Part shown: in pieces, positions 7,555-15,896 of the stretch
Position numbering within the stretch: position 1 is the stretch's first letter
How the letters are laid out: the number at the start of each line of letters is the position of its first letter
NCBI RefSeq assembly: GCF_022870885.1
Contig: NZ_CP091509.1
Span: forward strand, 1,612,001-1,676,000
Length of the DNA stretch: 64,000 nt
Source of the DNA: Neisseria dumasiana
Lineage (GTDB): Bacteria > Pseudomonadota > Gammaproteobacteria > Burkholderiales > Neisseriaceae
Direction of reading: 5' to 3'
The notes under the pieces: model-generated
The model's database searches: none
What the model was told of the DNA's origin: nothing
What the model saw: only the letters and a program-made list of their open reading frames with translations
Translations under genes and position numbers: made by a program

Positions 7555-8541
7555 ATGCCTTTATCAAGTGAAAGCAAGTACGGCGTTAAGGCTTTGACCA
7601 CCGCCATCAACAAAGTGCCGGCCACGCCTACCCAAATCCGCGACTTGGGCATTTTCGAGCCGCAATACCTCCACACCACTTATATCAACGTGGAGTATCA
7701 AGAGGGTCGTCTGAGTTTGGTACAAAGCAAAGAGCGCGGCGAATCCGGTCAAGCTATACCGCCTAAAGACCGAGTGATTAAAACGTTCCGGATCCCACAT
7801 TTGCCTGAAGACGACGTCGTCCGTGCTGACGATGTGCAAAACCTACGCGCATTCGGCACCGACAAAGCCGAAACCGTGGAAAACGTGGTTAACGACAAGA
7901 TGGCTGACGGCAAGCTCAATCTTGAATTCACCCGCGAGCACCTGATGCTGGGTGCGTTGCAGGGCAAGATTTTGGATGCCGACGGTACCATGCTGTACGA
8001 CTTATATAAAGAGTTCGGCCTAACCCGCGAAACCGTGGATTGGAAACTCGACACCAAAACCACCGAAGTGGGCGAGTTAATGGATAAAACCATTGCCGGC
8101 CTGCGCGCCAAACAGAAAGGCGCGATGGTAACGGGCTGGGTAGCCTTGTGCGGTTTGGACTTTTTAGCCGCACTTAAATACCACGACAAAATCAAGCCAC
8201 TCTACGAGCGTTACCGCGATGGCGCAGTCTATCGTGAAGGCTCGTTGAACCCGATTGAGTTTGAACACAACGGCATCAAGTTTATCCAATATACCGGCGA
8301 CTTCGGCGCAAAAGGTGCAAAAATCGCTGCCGACCAAGCGATTTTGCTGCCGGTGGGCCGCAAGCTGTACACCGAGGCATTTGCGCCCGCCGACATGAAT
8401 GCGACCGTCAACACCCGCGCGCTGCCGTATTACGCCAGCCGCGAGAAGCTCGACCACGACAAAGGCTGGAGCCTGCACATGCAGTCCAACCCGCTGCCGA
8501 TTGCCTTGCGCCCCGAGCTGCTGGTAACGCTTTCCGTTTAA
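7555..8541 (+). CDS. phage major capsid protein (lambda E family)
   Basis: A 328-residue protein with the opening typical of the phage major capsid E family: an N-terminal helix, an early strand with TTYINVEYQEGRLSLV, and the segment RTFRIPHLPEDD-like (here KTFRIPHLPEDDVVRADDVQ). It builds the icosahedral shell after proteolytic maturation by the upstream protease. AAAAGGAAAATCC before the ATG is a good ribosome-binding site, fitting a protein needed in hundreds of copies. Length and order (protease, decoration, capsid) match the family. Confidence 0.9.
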   Translation: MPLSSESKYGVKALTTAINKVPATPTQIRDLGIFEPQYLHTTYINVEYQEGRLSLVQSKERGESGQAIPPKDRVIKTFRIPHLPEDDVVRADDVQNLRAFGTDKAETVENVVNDKMADGKLNLEFTREHLMLGALQGKILDADGTMLYDLYKEFGLTRETVDWKLDTKTTEVGELMDKTIAGLRAKQKGAMVTGWVALCGLDFLAALKYHDKIKPLYERYRDGAVYREGSLNPIEFEHNGIKFIQYTGDFGAKGAKIAADQAILLPVGRKLYTEAFAPADMNATVNTRALPYYASREKLDHDKGWSLHMQSNPLPIALRPELLVTLSV

Positions 8542-8542
8542 A

Positions 8543-8554
8543 AGGCCGTCTGAA
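8543..8554 (+). repeat. DNA uptake sequence abutting a start codon
   Basis: A perfect AGGCCGTCTGAA that ends immediately before the ATG at 8555, again replacing a recognisable Shine-Dalgarno sequence. Confidence 0.9.
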
Positions 8555-8974
8555 ATGCTGATTACCCGTGAAGATATGATTTTGCGGTTTTCCGAAAGGG
8601 AGATCGCCGCACTTACCGACCATGAATACGGCAAGACCGTAAACGTCGAAGTATTGGAACGGGCAATCGCAGACGCGGAAGCCGAGGCGGGCAGTTATCT
8701 GGCCGCCGCCGGTTATAAAAGCCTCGAAGGTGTGGAAACGCCCCGCGTGTTGGTGTTGAAGGTGTGTGACATTGCCCGCTACTACCTGCATGCAGACGGC
8801 GATATTGAAATCGTTGAAAAACGCTATAAGGCGGCTATTGAATGGCTCAAATCCTTGGTTAAGGAGCCGCGTCTGTTGGGTTTGGATGCAAGCCGGCCTG
8901 CGGGCAAGGCTTCGGACGGCCTGTATGCCGTGATGCCGAACATGGTGGAGCAATGGCATGAAATTAACCGTTGA
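8555..8974 (+). CDS. head-tail joining protein, DUF1320 (Mu gp36-like)
   Basis: A 139-residue protein with the DUF1320 pattern: a start LITREDMILRFSEREIAALT, then ERAIADAEAEAGSYLAAAGY, followed by RVLVLKVCDIARYYLH and a YKAAIEWLK helix. In Mu-like phages this protein (gp36) lies right after the capsid gene and belongs to the neck or connector. It overlaps the next gene by 17 bases, so the two are translated together. Confidence 0.85.
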   Translation: MLITREDMILRFSEREIAALTDHEYGKTVNVEVLERAIADAEAEAGSYLAAAGYKSLEGVETPRVLVLKVCDIARYYLHADGDIEIVEKRYKAAIEWLKSLVKEPRLLGLDASRPAGKASDGLYAVMPNMVEQWHEINR

Positions 8975-9404
8975 TACCAATCTGCCCGAGCTGCAAGCGC
9001 ATTTAAATACGCTGTATATCCGTTTAAACGGAGATTTAAAACAGCCCTTGGATGCCGTAGCTGCGCTGCTGGAAAACAGCACCCGCAAGCGTTTTGAAAC
9101 CAAAACCGCACCCGACGACAGCAAGTGGGCGGATTTATCGCTGTGGACGCTGTATGCCAAAACCGGCAAAAACGGCAAAACGCGCGGCTCGATTTTGGTT
9201 GACCGCGGCGACTTGTTGAGGAGCATCACCAGTCACGCCACCGAAAGTATGGCTGAAGTCGGCACCGACCGGGTATATGCCGCCTATCTGCAAACCGGAA
9301 CCGCCAAAATGCCCGCCCGCCCAATCTTTGGTTTGAGCGAGCAAGACCGCAGCGACATCCGCGAATCGTTGGGTGAGTGGCTGCAAACCATTTGGAGCAA
9401 GTAG
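8958..9404 (+). CDS. phage virion morphogenesis protein (Mu gpG-like tail completion)
   Basis: A 148-residue protein of the phage virion morphogenesis family. It shows an N-terminal helical region with NSTRKRFETKTAPDDSKWADLS, a central ILVDRGDLLRSI, and the conserved end VYAAYLQTGTAKMPARPIFG. Members complete the tail or connector so that heads and tails can join. It starts inside the DUF1320 gene and is followed at once by the gp37 homologue. Confidence 0.87.
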   Translation: MKLTVDTNLPELQAHLNTLYIRLNGDLKQPLDAVAALLENSTRKRFETKTAPDDSKWADLSLWTLYAKTGKNGKTRGSILVDRGDLLRSITSHATESMAEVGTDRVYAAYLQTGTAKMPARPIFGLSEQDRSDIRESLGEWLQTIWSK

Positions 9405-9406
9405 TT

Positions 9407-9886
9407 ATGGCAAAACTGCCGATGTATCAAAACATGCTCGCCTGCTACCCCGCCATCTTGGAGCGAATGAAGCAAGTGCCGGGCGTGAGCGATGTTTTAG
9501 AGGCTGCGGATTTAGAGGCGGTAACGTCAGACCGCAAAATCAAGCCGCAAGACGGTGTGGTTTATGTGGTGTTCGACGGCTTCACACCCGATACGACAGC
9601 CGGAAACAAAGGTTTGTTGCGCGAGCGTTTGAGCTTCAGCTTCATTTTGGCCAAACGCCAATACAACCCGAACCGCCTGCAATACGGCGAGGACGGCGTA
9701 GGCGAAACCATTACCGCCATCAAGTCGGCATTTCAGGGTTTCGACCCCTGCGGCGACAACGGCCAAAAGCTCACGCTGGAGCCGTTTGCCGCCCGCGCCG
9801 CCCTGCCCATTGCCTACCACGAAGGCTTTGCATTTTTCCCGATGCGGTTTGAAACCGCAGTAGCCATTGAATTGAGAAAGGACTGA
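9407..9886 (+). CDS. DUF1834 family protein (Mu gp37-like), tail terminator role likely
   Basis: A 159-residue protein matching the position and style of Mu gp37 (DUF1834). The probable role is at the head-proximal end of the tail. GGAG lies at a good distance before the ATG at 9407; an upstream ATG at 9377 would overlap the gpG gene by 28 bases and add ten residues, and is less likely. The next gene begins two bases after this stop, showing a tight neck-to-tail operon. Confidence 0.72.
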   Translation: MAKLPMYQNMLACYPAILERMKQVPGVSDVLEAADLEAVTSDRKIKPQDGVVYVVFDGFTPDTTAGNKGLLRERLSFSFILAKRQYNPNRLQYGEDGVGETITAIKSAFQGFDPCGDNGQKLTLEPFAARAALPIAYHEGFAFFPMRFETAVAIELRKD

Positions 9887-9887
9887 T

Positions 9888-10652
9888 ATGCCTATCAACC
9901 GCACCGCCGATCACGGCCTGATTTTTGAGGGCGACGTAAAAGTACGCAACCGCAATATCGCCGATGGCGGCATTTACGATGTGGGTAATACCACGTCATT
10001 AACCACCGCATCATCTACCGAAAGCAAAGAGCGCGCCAGCAAGCGCAAAGGCACTTACGGCCAAGCATTGGATAGCTTGGTAACCCAAAAACCGACCGAA
10101 GTCGGTTTAAAGCTCGATACTTTTGATAAAGAAAACTTGGCAATGGCCTTGATGGGCGAAGCCGCTGTTATTGCCGCCCGCGCCGAAACCGTAACCGATA
10201 CCGTGATTCATATCGGCAAAAAAGGTCAGGGCTACAAGTTGCCGCACGAAAACATCGACCCGTCCACAATTAAGGTCAAGAACAAAAGCGACCAAAACGT
10301 GGCGGCAGAAAAGGTTGTATTTAATGCCAATGTCGGCTTGATTGAAATTGACCCGTCTGCCGACAACGTGAACGATGATGAAGACATCAAAGTAAGCTAC
10401 AAAACCCGCGCCGCAGGCGGCTTCAAAATCAGCGCAGGCGCATTGAGCCGATTGGATTTGGAAATTTGGGTTGACGGCAAAAACCGCATCACCGGCGAGG
10501 CGGGCGTATTACACATTCCGCACGCTGTGTTGGCTGCCGACGGCGATATCGACTGGTTCGGCGACGACTTCGCGGAAGCCGCCTTTAAAGGCACGGCGGT
10601 GCTGTCCGAGGGGCAAACATCAACTTATTACTTCTCCAGCTTTAGCAATTAA
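9888..10652 (+). CDS. phage major tail tube protein (siphovirus type)
   Basis: A 254-residue beta-rich protein with no coiled coils. Its position between the neck genes and the tape measure, and the absence of any contractile sheath gene, point to a non-contractile tail tube like that of B3/D3112-type transposable siphophages rather than of Mu itself. The C-terminal half has KISAGALSRLDLEIWVDG-like strands. A strong uptake-sequence terminator follows directly, consistent with a highly expressed structural gene. Confidence 0.75.
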   Translation: MPINRTADHGLIFEGDVKVRNRNIADGGIYDVGNTTSLTTASSTESKERASKRKGTYGQALDSLVTQKPTEVGLKLDTFDKENLAMALMGEAAVIAARAETVTDTVIHIGKKGQGYKLPHENIDPSTIKVKNKSDQNVAAEKVVFNANVGLIEIDPSADNVNDDEDIKVSYKTRAAGGFKISAGALSRLDLEIWVDGKNRITGEAGVLHIPHAVLAADGDIDWFGDDFAEAAFKGTAVLSEGQTSTYYFSSFSN

Positions 10653-10669
10653 TCCGTATGTCAATAATA

Positions 10670-10697
10670 AAGGCCGTCTGTTTTCAGACGGCCTTTT
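10670..10697. terminator. bidirectional uptake-sequence terminator
   Basis: AAGGCCGTCTG (10670-10680), loop TTTT, CAGACGGCCTT (10685-10695), then T to 10697. On the minus strand the mirror image also carries a short T run. It can end both the rightward structural operon and the leftward two-gene unit 10711-11039. Confidence 0.85.
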
Positions 10698-10710
10698 GTT
10701 ATGGCGTGGC

Positions 10711-10833
10711 TTAAAAATCCCAACCTTCTCGGCTGATGTATCCATCCCAGCCTTCACGGGCGATATTGTCGTCGTATCCGTCGCGGGCTACCTCATTTCC
10801 ATCCCAGCCATCTTGTTTTAATTTGAACATCAT
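10711..10833 (-). CDS. 40-residue DGWD-repeat protein, unknown function
   Basis: A very short gene on the strand opposite to the phage structural genes. AGGAAAA directly precedes its ATG on the minus strand. The protein is almost entirely four imperfect repeats of 9-10 residues built on [RQ][DE]G[WY]D: QDGWDGNEVA, then RDGYDDNIA, then REGWDGYIS, then REGWDF at the very end. I do not recognise a family. It lies 23 bases behind a membrane-protein gene (10857-11039) and before a terminator, so the pair looks like a self-contained cargo operon. The regular repeat, good ribosome-binding site and operon context argue that it is real. Confidence 0.6.
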   Translation of the reverse strand: MMFKLKQDGWDGNEVARDGYDDNIAREGWDGYISREGWDF

Positions 10834-10856
10834 TTTTCCTTTTTGTGATTGTTTTG

Positions 10857-11039
10857 TCATGCGTTTGAAAGTGCCACGGCAACGGCGAAAATCAAAAAAC
10901 CGACCACAACGGCAGCGGCATAAAGCGGCAGCTTGGCGAGTAGAGATGTAGGGTTATCCCCTTTTGCGGCAGCCGGGCGGTATCTGCCTGAATTGGTCAG
11001 TAGCCCCGCGCAAAACAACAGCAACAATAATAATTCCAT
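10857..11039 (-). CDS. small membrane protein, antisense cargo gene
   Basis: A 60-residue protein with an N-terminal Leu-rich hydrophobic segment (residues 2-14), a short polar loop (about 16-32), and a second hydrophobic segment of about 22 residues (LPLYAAAVVVGFLIFAVAVA). This gives two possible membrane passes. GGGAGA precedes the ATG on the minus strand. A promoter-like pair (TTGATA, 17 bases, TATGCT) lies just upstream at 11104-11132. With 10711-10833 it forms a leftward two-gene unit inside a rightward late operon, where siphophages normally keep tail-assembly chaperones. Function unknown; exclusion or host interaction is conceivable. Confidence 0.65.
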   Translation of the reverse strand: MELLLLLLFCAGLLTNSGRYRPAAAKGDNPTSLLAKLPLYAAAVVVGFLIFAVAVALSNA

Positions 11040-11103
11040 AACATCTCCCGTAATGAACGACGTCCGGTAGTCCGGTGCAGTCTCTTATCAATAATTACGG
11101 ATT

Positions 11104-11132
11104 AGCATAACGCAAATATAAAGGTTTATCAA
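11104..11132 (-). promoter_or_regulatory. putative promoter for the antisense two-gene unit
   Basis: On the minus strand TTGATA (bases 11127-11132) and TATGCT (11104-11109) are separated by exactly 17 bases, matching sigma70 spacing. Two TTATCAAT copies flank the area and might serve as operator half-sites. No experiment supports this. Confidence 0.5.
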
Positions 11133-11133
11133 T

Positions 11134-14100
11134 ATGGCATCGGCAGAGCTTCAGGCCGGCATCCGCATTACGGCGGGTGTGGACGGCGCGGAACAGATTA
11201 AGACGCTGGCAGACGAAATTCAAGCGGCAGGGCTGGATACGGCCAAATTATCTGAAGAGGCGCAGAAACTGCATGAAACATTTACGAAAACGTCGCAACA
11301 GCAGGCATTAATCGAGCAGTACAAGGCTTTGGAAAAAGAGCTGGAAGAAACGGGCCGTGCCATGAAGGCCGCCGATACCCTGCTTGACGGGCTGCACGAG
11401 AGCATGAAAGACGGGGCAACCGACGAACAAAAAGAGGCGGTGGCAAAGCTGCGTTCGGAAATGGAAAAGCTCGCAAAAAAAGAAACCGAGCTTGCTGAAA
11501 AAGTGCGCGACTCCCGCAATGCCATGACTGCGGCGGGCGTGTCGGTTAAAAAACTTGCGGCCGACGAACAGCGGCTGGCAACGGAAGCATCGGCAGCAGC
11601 CGTCAAAATGGACAAGCTGGCCGCCGAGGCACAGGAGCTCAAAGCTATTGCCGATGCCCGTATCCAATTGGGGCTTGATACAGACGATAAAGCGCGGCAG
11701 GAGATAGAGAAAACCAAGCAGGCTTACGAAACCCTAAAAAACAGCGGCACATTGAGCCATGCTGAACTGGCGCGCGCGGCGGAACTGCAACGCGACAAGG
11801 TATATAAAATCGAACGCAGCTTGAGCGACCTGCGCCCGACGTTGGCGGATGTCGCAGACGAGTTGCAGGGCGTAGTTACCAAGGCCGGCGGCTTGGCTTA
11901 TGTGGGGCGAGAAGCGGTCAAGTTTGAATCTGCAATGGCGGGCGTAAAAAAAGTGGTAGATGGTACGCCCGAGCAAATAGCGGAATTGTCGGGCGAAATC
12001 AAACGCATGGCGGGCGAGTTGGGCGTCGTGCCCGAGCAGTTGGCGGAAATTGCCGCACAGGGCGGCCAGTTGGGCGTTGCTTTAGACAGATTGCCCGAGT
12101 TTACCGAAATGGCGGCGAAAATGTCGGTGGCGTTCGGTATATCCGCTCAAGAGGCGGGCGATGCGGCGGCTACCATTGCCAACGTATTCCAATTGCCGAT
12201 TGAAGAAGTGGAGCGGCTGGGCGATGCGGTCAACACTTTGGGGAACAATACCGCCGCCCGCGAGAAAGACATTATTGCAGCTATGACCCGCATCGGCGGT
12301 ACGGCCAAGCAGTTTGGTTTGGCAGCTGAAGAAGCGGCTGCTTTGTCCGGTGCGTTTATTGCTTTAGGTAAGCCGCCCGAGGTGGCGGCAACAGCCATCA
12401 ATGCGTTGCTGCAAAAATTGCAGACTGCACAATCGCAGGGCAAGGATTTTCAGACGGCTTTAAGTCAAATAGGCTTGTCGGCGGATGATATGGCGGCAAA
12501 TATTGCGGCCAACCCGCAAAAAGCCCTAAGCGAGTTTTTGGGTAAACTGCAACAGCTCGACAAACAGAGCCGTGCCTTGGTGCTTTCCGACTTGTTCGGC
12601 GCGGAATACAGCGACGATATCGCGCTGTTGGTCGGCTCGCTCGGGGAGTACGAAAAAGCTTTGGGTTTGGTGTCCGACAAGGCGCAAACTTTAGGTGCGA
12701 TGCAAAACGAATTTGCGGCGGCAATGGATACGGCGGAAGGCCGTCTGAATCAGGCTAAAGCATCTTTTCAGGCGGCGGCCGCTACTATTGGCGAGGCCCT
12801 GTTGCCCGCCATTTCTGCCGTTGCTTCGGGAGCCGCGCGTGTGGCTGACACGGTGGGTTCTGTGGCTGAGCAGTTCCCGGTTTTGACCCAGCTTGCGGTT
12901 ATGTATGCAGGTTTGCGCGTGGGTATGCAAGCGTTGGGAACTGTTGCCCGTTTAACCGGCGCGACATCGGTTAGAAGTATGCTGCAAGCCGAAGTTGGTA
13001 CCAAGAAATTTTCAACGCAACTGTTGGCGGCAAAAGCCGCCGCTGCGGCATTAAATACCGAATTGGGTAAAACCGCCGCCCGTGATCTTGATATTTTAAA
13101 AAATGCGGCGGGAGGATTGAAAGACAAGCTGGCGCAGGCAGCACATGCGGCGGCGGGGATAGGTATTGCATTAAGCACGGGTACGAGTGTCGGCGAATGG
13201 GCTTATCAGAGCTTTACGCCGGTGCGCGCGCTCGGCGATGAATTGGGGCGGGCTTTGGCTTATGTGGATGCCATTTTTACCGACCGCACGTTTGATGACG
13301 TATCCAAGCATTTTAAAACGTCTGCCCAAGCTGCCCGCGAGTTAGCCGAAGCAGAGAAGGCAGCTGCCAAAGCTAAGGCGGAGCGGGCGGAAGCCGATGC
13401 CAAAGCGGCCGCGGCAGAATCTGCCCGCATCACGGCGATGCAACAACAATACCGCAGTTTAAAAACCGAACATGACGCGGTAGCCGCGTCCATGAAGGTG
13501 TTGCAATCGGAAGGTTTGGGGAACGGCGAAATTTACGTCCAACTTGCTACGCAGGCAGATGGTTTGCGGGCGGAAATGGAAAAGTTAAACGCCGAGTTAA
13601 ACAAAGCTGGCGCGGACTTTAAATTTGACACCGGCGCGATTGCCGAAGCAAAAAACGCGCTTAAAGACTTGGGATTGACCGCAGAGCAGGTGTCTAGCGG
13701 AATCAGCGAAGAAGCTGCGAAAGGTTTGGCGGCTTTCGACAAGGCAGCAGTACAGTTCGGGCATGACAGCGAGCAGATGGCGCGGATTTTTCAGGCTGCA
13801 TTATCGAAAATGGACAGCCCCGAAGCCGTTGAAGCCCTGAGAAAACGCTTGGAAGACGTGGGCAAGCAGGCCGGATTGACTGCCGAAGAGATTGCCAAAA
13901 TCGGCGAGAAAGCCCCCGATGTTGCCGCTAAAGTGTCTGAAGCCTTTGCCAAAATAGGCGTGGATGCCGAAGCCGCCACAACAGGAATCAGCAGTAAAGC
14001 CAAAGAAGCGTTTGCCGACTGGCAGGCGGCATCGGCGGCGGCCAAGGACGCAGGCATTGAAGACGCCCGTTTAATCCGCAACGGTTTTGAGCAGATGATG

Positions 14101-15375
14101 GGCAAACTGCAAAGCCGTGCCGAGTTTGAGGCGTTCCGCGCACAGTTGCAAAAGAGCGGTGATGCTGCGGCGCTGACAAAAGAGCAAATCCAGCGGCTGA
14201 ACGATGCGGCTAAAGAAGGTGCGGCAGGAGCCAAAACGGCTTATGACGCGATGGCTCAATCCATCAAAACGGCTGCCGCTGCCGCCGATTTAAGCCGCGT
14301 AGCGGCAGAGGCTAAGGCCGCATTTGAGGCGGGTACGATTACCGCCGCCCAATATGATCAGGTATTGGTGCAGGTTAAACAGCGCACCGCCGAGCTGGAG
14401 GCGCAGTCGGCCAAGGCGGGCGATACGGCGGCTAATGCCCATAACAAAGCGGCCGCAGCTGCCGATAATCATGCACGGGCGGCGCAAGGTGCGGGGAAAT
14501 CCAACAAAGAGCTTGTCGACGGCATGGGTAAAGTAGCCGGCGCATCTGAATCGGCAACCCGAAAAGTCAACGCCCTGCATCAAGGTATCAGCAGCACCTA
14601 CGGTGTGGTCAAACTCACGCGCGAAGAGTTTGTGCGCTATAACAATCTGCTGCACGGCCTGACCGAGCAAGGCACGCACTTCTTGCGCAAAGGCTGGCGT
14701 GCTTATGCCGACCAATTTTTAAACAGCATCAAAGAAGCCAACCGCGCACAGGAAGAATTAAACGCCGCTATTTCAGACGGCACGGTTAATATGGGCCATC
14801 TTATCCGTGCGACCAACGCGGCGGGGGCGGCTGCGGGCAAGCTGGATAAGGCCGGCCTTGCCAACCTGCAAAACTCCATTGAAGCAGCACGTCAAAAGCT
14901 GGTGCAGCTGAAAGACGAAGCCACGGATGCCCGTTTGTCGATTGAAGCGGAATTGGCTGCCATCAACGGCGACGAAGAAGCGGGTTATGCCTTGCAGCAG
15001 CAGCGCAAATTGGCGGAATTGAGAGCCAAGCAGCAGGCAGCGGACAAAAACGGCCAAAGCGATGTGGCGGGTGAATGGGCGCGGGCGTTGCAGGCGCAGG
15101 AAACCCTATATGCCCGTCAAAAAGAGCAGCGACAGCGGGAAAAGGCCGAGGAAGAGCAAAGGCAGCGCGAAGCGGCGGCAATTAACAAGGATGGCGGCAG
15201 CCGCTTGAATCTCGGAGATTTGGATAATCTCAAACTTGACGGGCTTGGTGATGCTGCAAGTAGTGTGATTAAACAACTTGAATCAGCCCTAAATGCCCGA
15301 GATGCCAAAGTCGTTGAAAAAGCCGGGCAGGAATTGTTAAATCAACTGCAAGCCGGACTCCAGCGTATGAGTTAG
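11134..15375 (+). CDS. phage tail tape measure protein
   Basis: A 1413-residue, Ala/Glu/Lys-rich coiled-coil protein. Residues about 260-490 carry the TP901-type tape measure core (FESAMAGVKKVVDGTPEQIA, VFGISAQEAGDAAATIANVF, and an NTLGNNTAAREKDII segment). A hydrophobic Ala-rich patch near 560-600 may insert in the host membrane. The remainder is long coiled coil, ending in a Gln/Arg/Glu-rich region. The protein sets tail length and helps DNA cross the cell envelope. At roughly 1.5 angstrom per residue the tail would be near 200 nm (inference). Its TAG stop overlaps an uptake sequence. Confidence 0.93.
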   Translation: MASAELQAGIRITAGVDGAEQIKTLADEIQAAGLDTAKLSEEAQKLHETFTKTSQQQALIEQYKALEKELEETGRAMKAADTLLDGLHESMKDGATDEQKEAVAKLRSEMEKLAKKETELAEKVRDSRNAMTAAGVSVKKLAADEQRLATEASAAAVKMDKLAAEAQELKAIADARIQLGLDTDDKARQEIEKTKQAYETLKNSGTLSHAELARAAELQRDKVYKIERSLSDLRPTLADVADELQGVVTKAGGLAYVGREAVKFESAMAGVKKVVDGTPEQIAELSGEIKRMAGELGVVPEQLAEIAAQGGQLGVALDRLPEFTEMAAKMSVAFGISAQEAGDAAATIANVFQLPIEEVERLGDAVNTLGNNTAAREKDIIAAMTRIGGTAKQFGLAAEEAAALSGAFIALGKPPEVAATAINALLQKLQTAQSQGKDFQTALSQIGLSADDMAANIAANPQKALSEFLGKLQQLDKQSRALVLSDLFGAEYSDDIALLVGSLGEYEKALGLVSDKAQTLGAMQNEFAAAMDTAEGRLNQAKASFQAAAATIGEALLPAISAVASGAARVADTVGSVAEQFPVLTQLAVMYAGLRVGMQALGTVARLTGATSVRSMLQAEVGTKKFSTQLLAAKAAAAALNTELGKTAARDLDILKNAAGGLKDKLAQAAHAAAGIGIALSTGTSVGEWAYQSFTPVRALGDELGRALAYVDAIFTDRTFDDVSKHFKTSAQAARELAEAEKAAAKAKAERAEADAKAAAAESARITAMQQQYRSLKTEHDAVAASMKVLQSEGLGNGEIYVQLATQADGLRAEMEKLNAELNKAGADFKFDTGAIAEAKNALKDLGLTAEQVSSGISEEAAKGLAAFDKAAVQFGHDSEQMARIFQAALSKMDSPEAVEALRKRLEDVGKQAGLTAEEIAKIGEKAPDVAAKVSEAFAKIGVDAEAATTGISSKAKEAFADWQAASAAAKDAGIEDARLIRNGFEQMMGKLQSRAEFEAFRAQLQKSGDAAALTKEQIQRLNDAAKEGAAGAKTAYDAMAQSIKTAAAAADLSRVAAEAKAAFEAGTITAAQYDQVLVQVKQRTAELEAQSAKAGDTAANAHNKAAAAADNHARAAQGAGKSNKELVDGMGKVAGASESATRKVNALHQGISSTYGVVKLTREEFVRYNNLLHGLTEQGTHFLRKGWRAYADQFLNSIKEANRAQEELNAAISDGTVNMGHLIRATNAAGAAAGKLDKAGLANLQNSIEAARQKLVQLKDEATDARLSIEAELAAINGDEEAGYALQQQRKLAELRAKQQAADKNGQSDVAGEWARALQAQETLYARQKEQRQREKAEEEQRQREAAAINKDGGSRLNLGDLDNLKLDGLGDAASSVIKQLESALNARDAKVVEKAGQELLNQLQAGLQRMS

Positions 15376-15385
15376 GCCGTCTGAA
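15374..15385 (+). repeat. DNA uptake sequence overlapping the tape-measure stop
   Basis: A perfect AGGCCGTCTGAA in which AG are the last two bases of the TAG stop at 15373-15375. Confidence 0.9.
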
Positions 15386-15425
15386 AAAATCCCGATAATC
15401 CGACCAAGTGAAGCCCTTATCCCCC

Positions 15426-15446
15426 GCCCCGTGCGGGGCTTTTTTT
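15426..15446 (+). terminator. rho-independent terminator after the tape measure gene
   Basis: GCCCCG (15426-15431), a 2-base turn (or the GTGC tetraloop if the closing pair opens), CGGGGC (15434-15439), then a run of seven T. A classical strong terminator. Confidence 0.88.
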
Positions 15447-15471
15447 ATTATATCTTGGAGGAGTTTATAAA

Positions 15472-15882
15472 ATGGCAAACGATTATTGGCAACTAAAGCG
15501 CAAGGATACCGGCGCGATTATCCGGCTGCCGCAGGATATGCGTTGGATGGATGAATTTGAGTGGTCGAAAGTGGCGCAGGCCGCGCCGCAGCGTACCCTG
15601 TCGGGCGGCTTGGTGATACAGCAGGGCGTTAAGCTCAACGGCAGGCCGGTTACGTTGGGCGGCGATTGGGTGTGGCTCAAGCGCGGCGATCTGCATACCT
15701 TAAGAGAATGGAGCGACACGCCCGCGCTGGAAATGGAGCTGACCCATTACGACGGGCGCACCTTCGACGTGGCATTTAGGTTGCACGATGCGGCAATGAA
15801 CCGCATTGAGCCGGTTCAATACGCCACCCCCGAAACAGACGGCGACAAATACACTGCCGCCATTTTGTTAATGACGATTTAA
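15472..15882 (+). CDS. phage distal tail protein, unknown family
   Basis: A 136-residue protein that opens with MANDYWQLKRKDTGAIIRLP and contains GGDWVWLKRGDLHTLREW. It resembles small tail-tip proteins found after the tape measure gene in transposable siphophages. A strong Shine-Dalgarno (TTGGAGGAG) precedes the ATG. It is encoded just ahead of the very large tip protein and probably forms part of the distal tail complex. The family name is not known to me. Confidence 0.65.
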   Translation: MANDYWQLKRKDTGAIIRLPQDMRWMDEFEWSKVAQAAPQRTLSGGLVIQQGVKLNGRPVTLGGDWVWLKRGDLHTLREWSDTPALEMELTHYDGRTFDVAFRLHDAAMNRIEPVQYATPETDGDKYTAAILLMTI

Positions 15883-15896
15883 TCAGGTTTTAAAAC

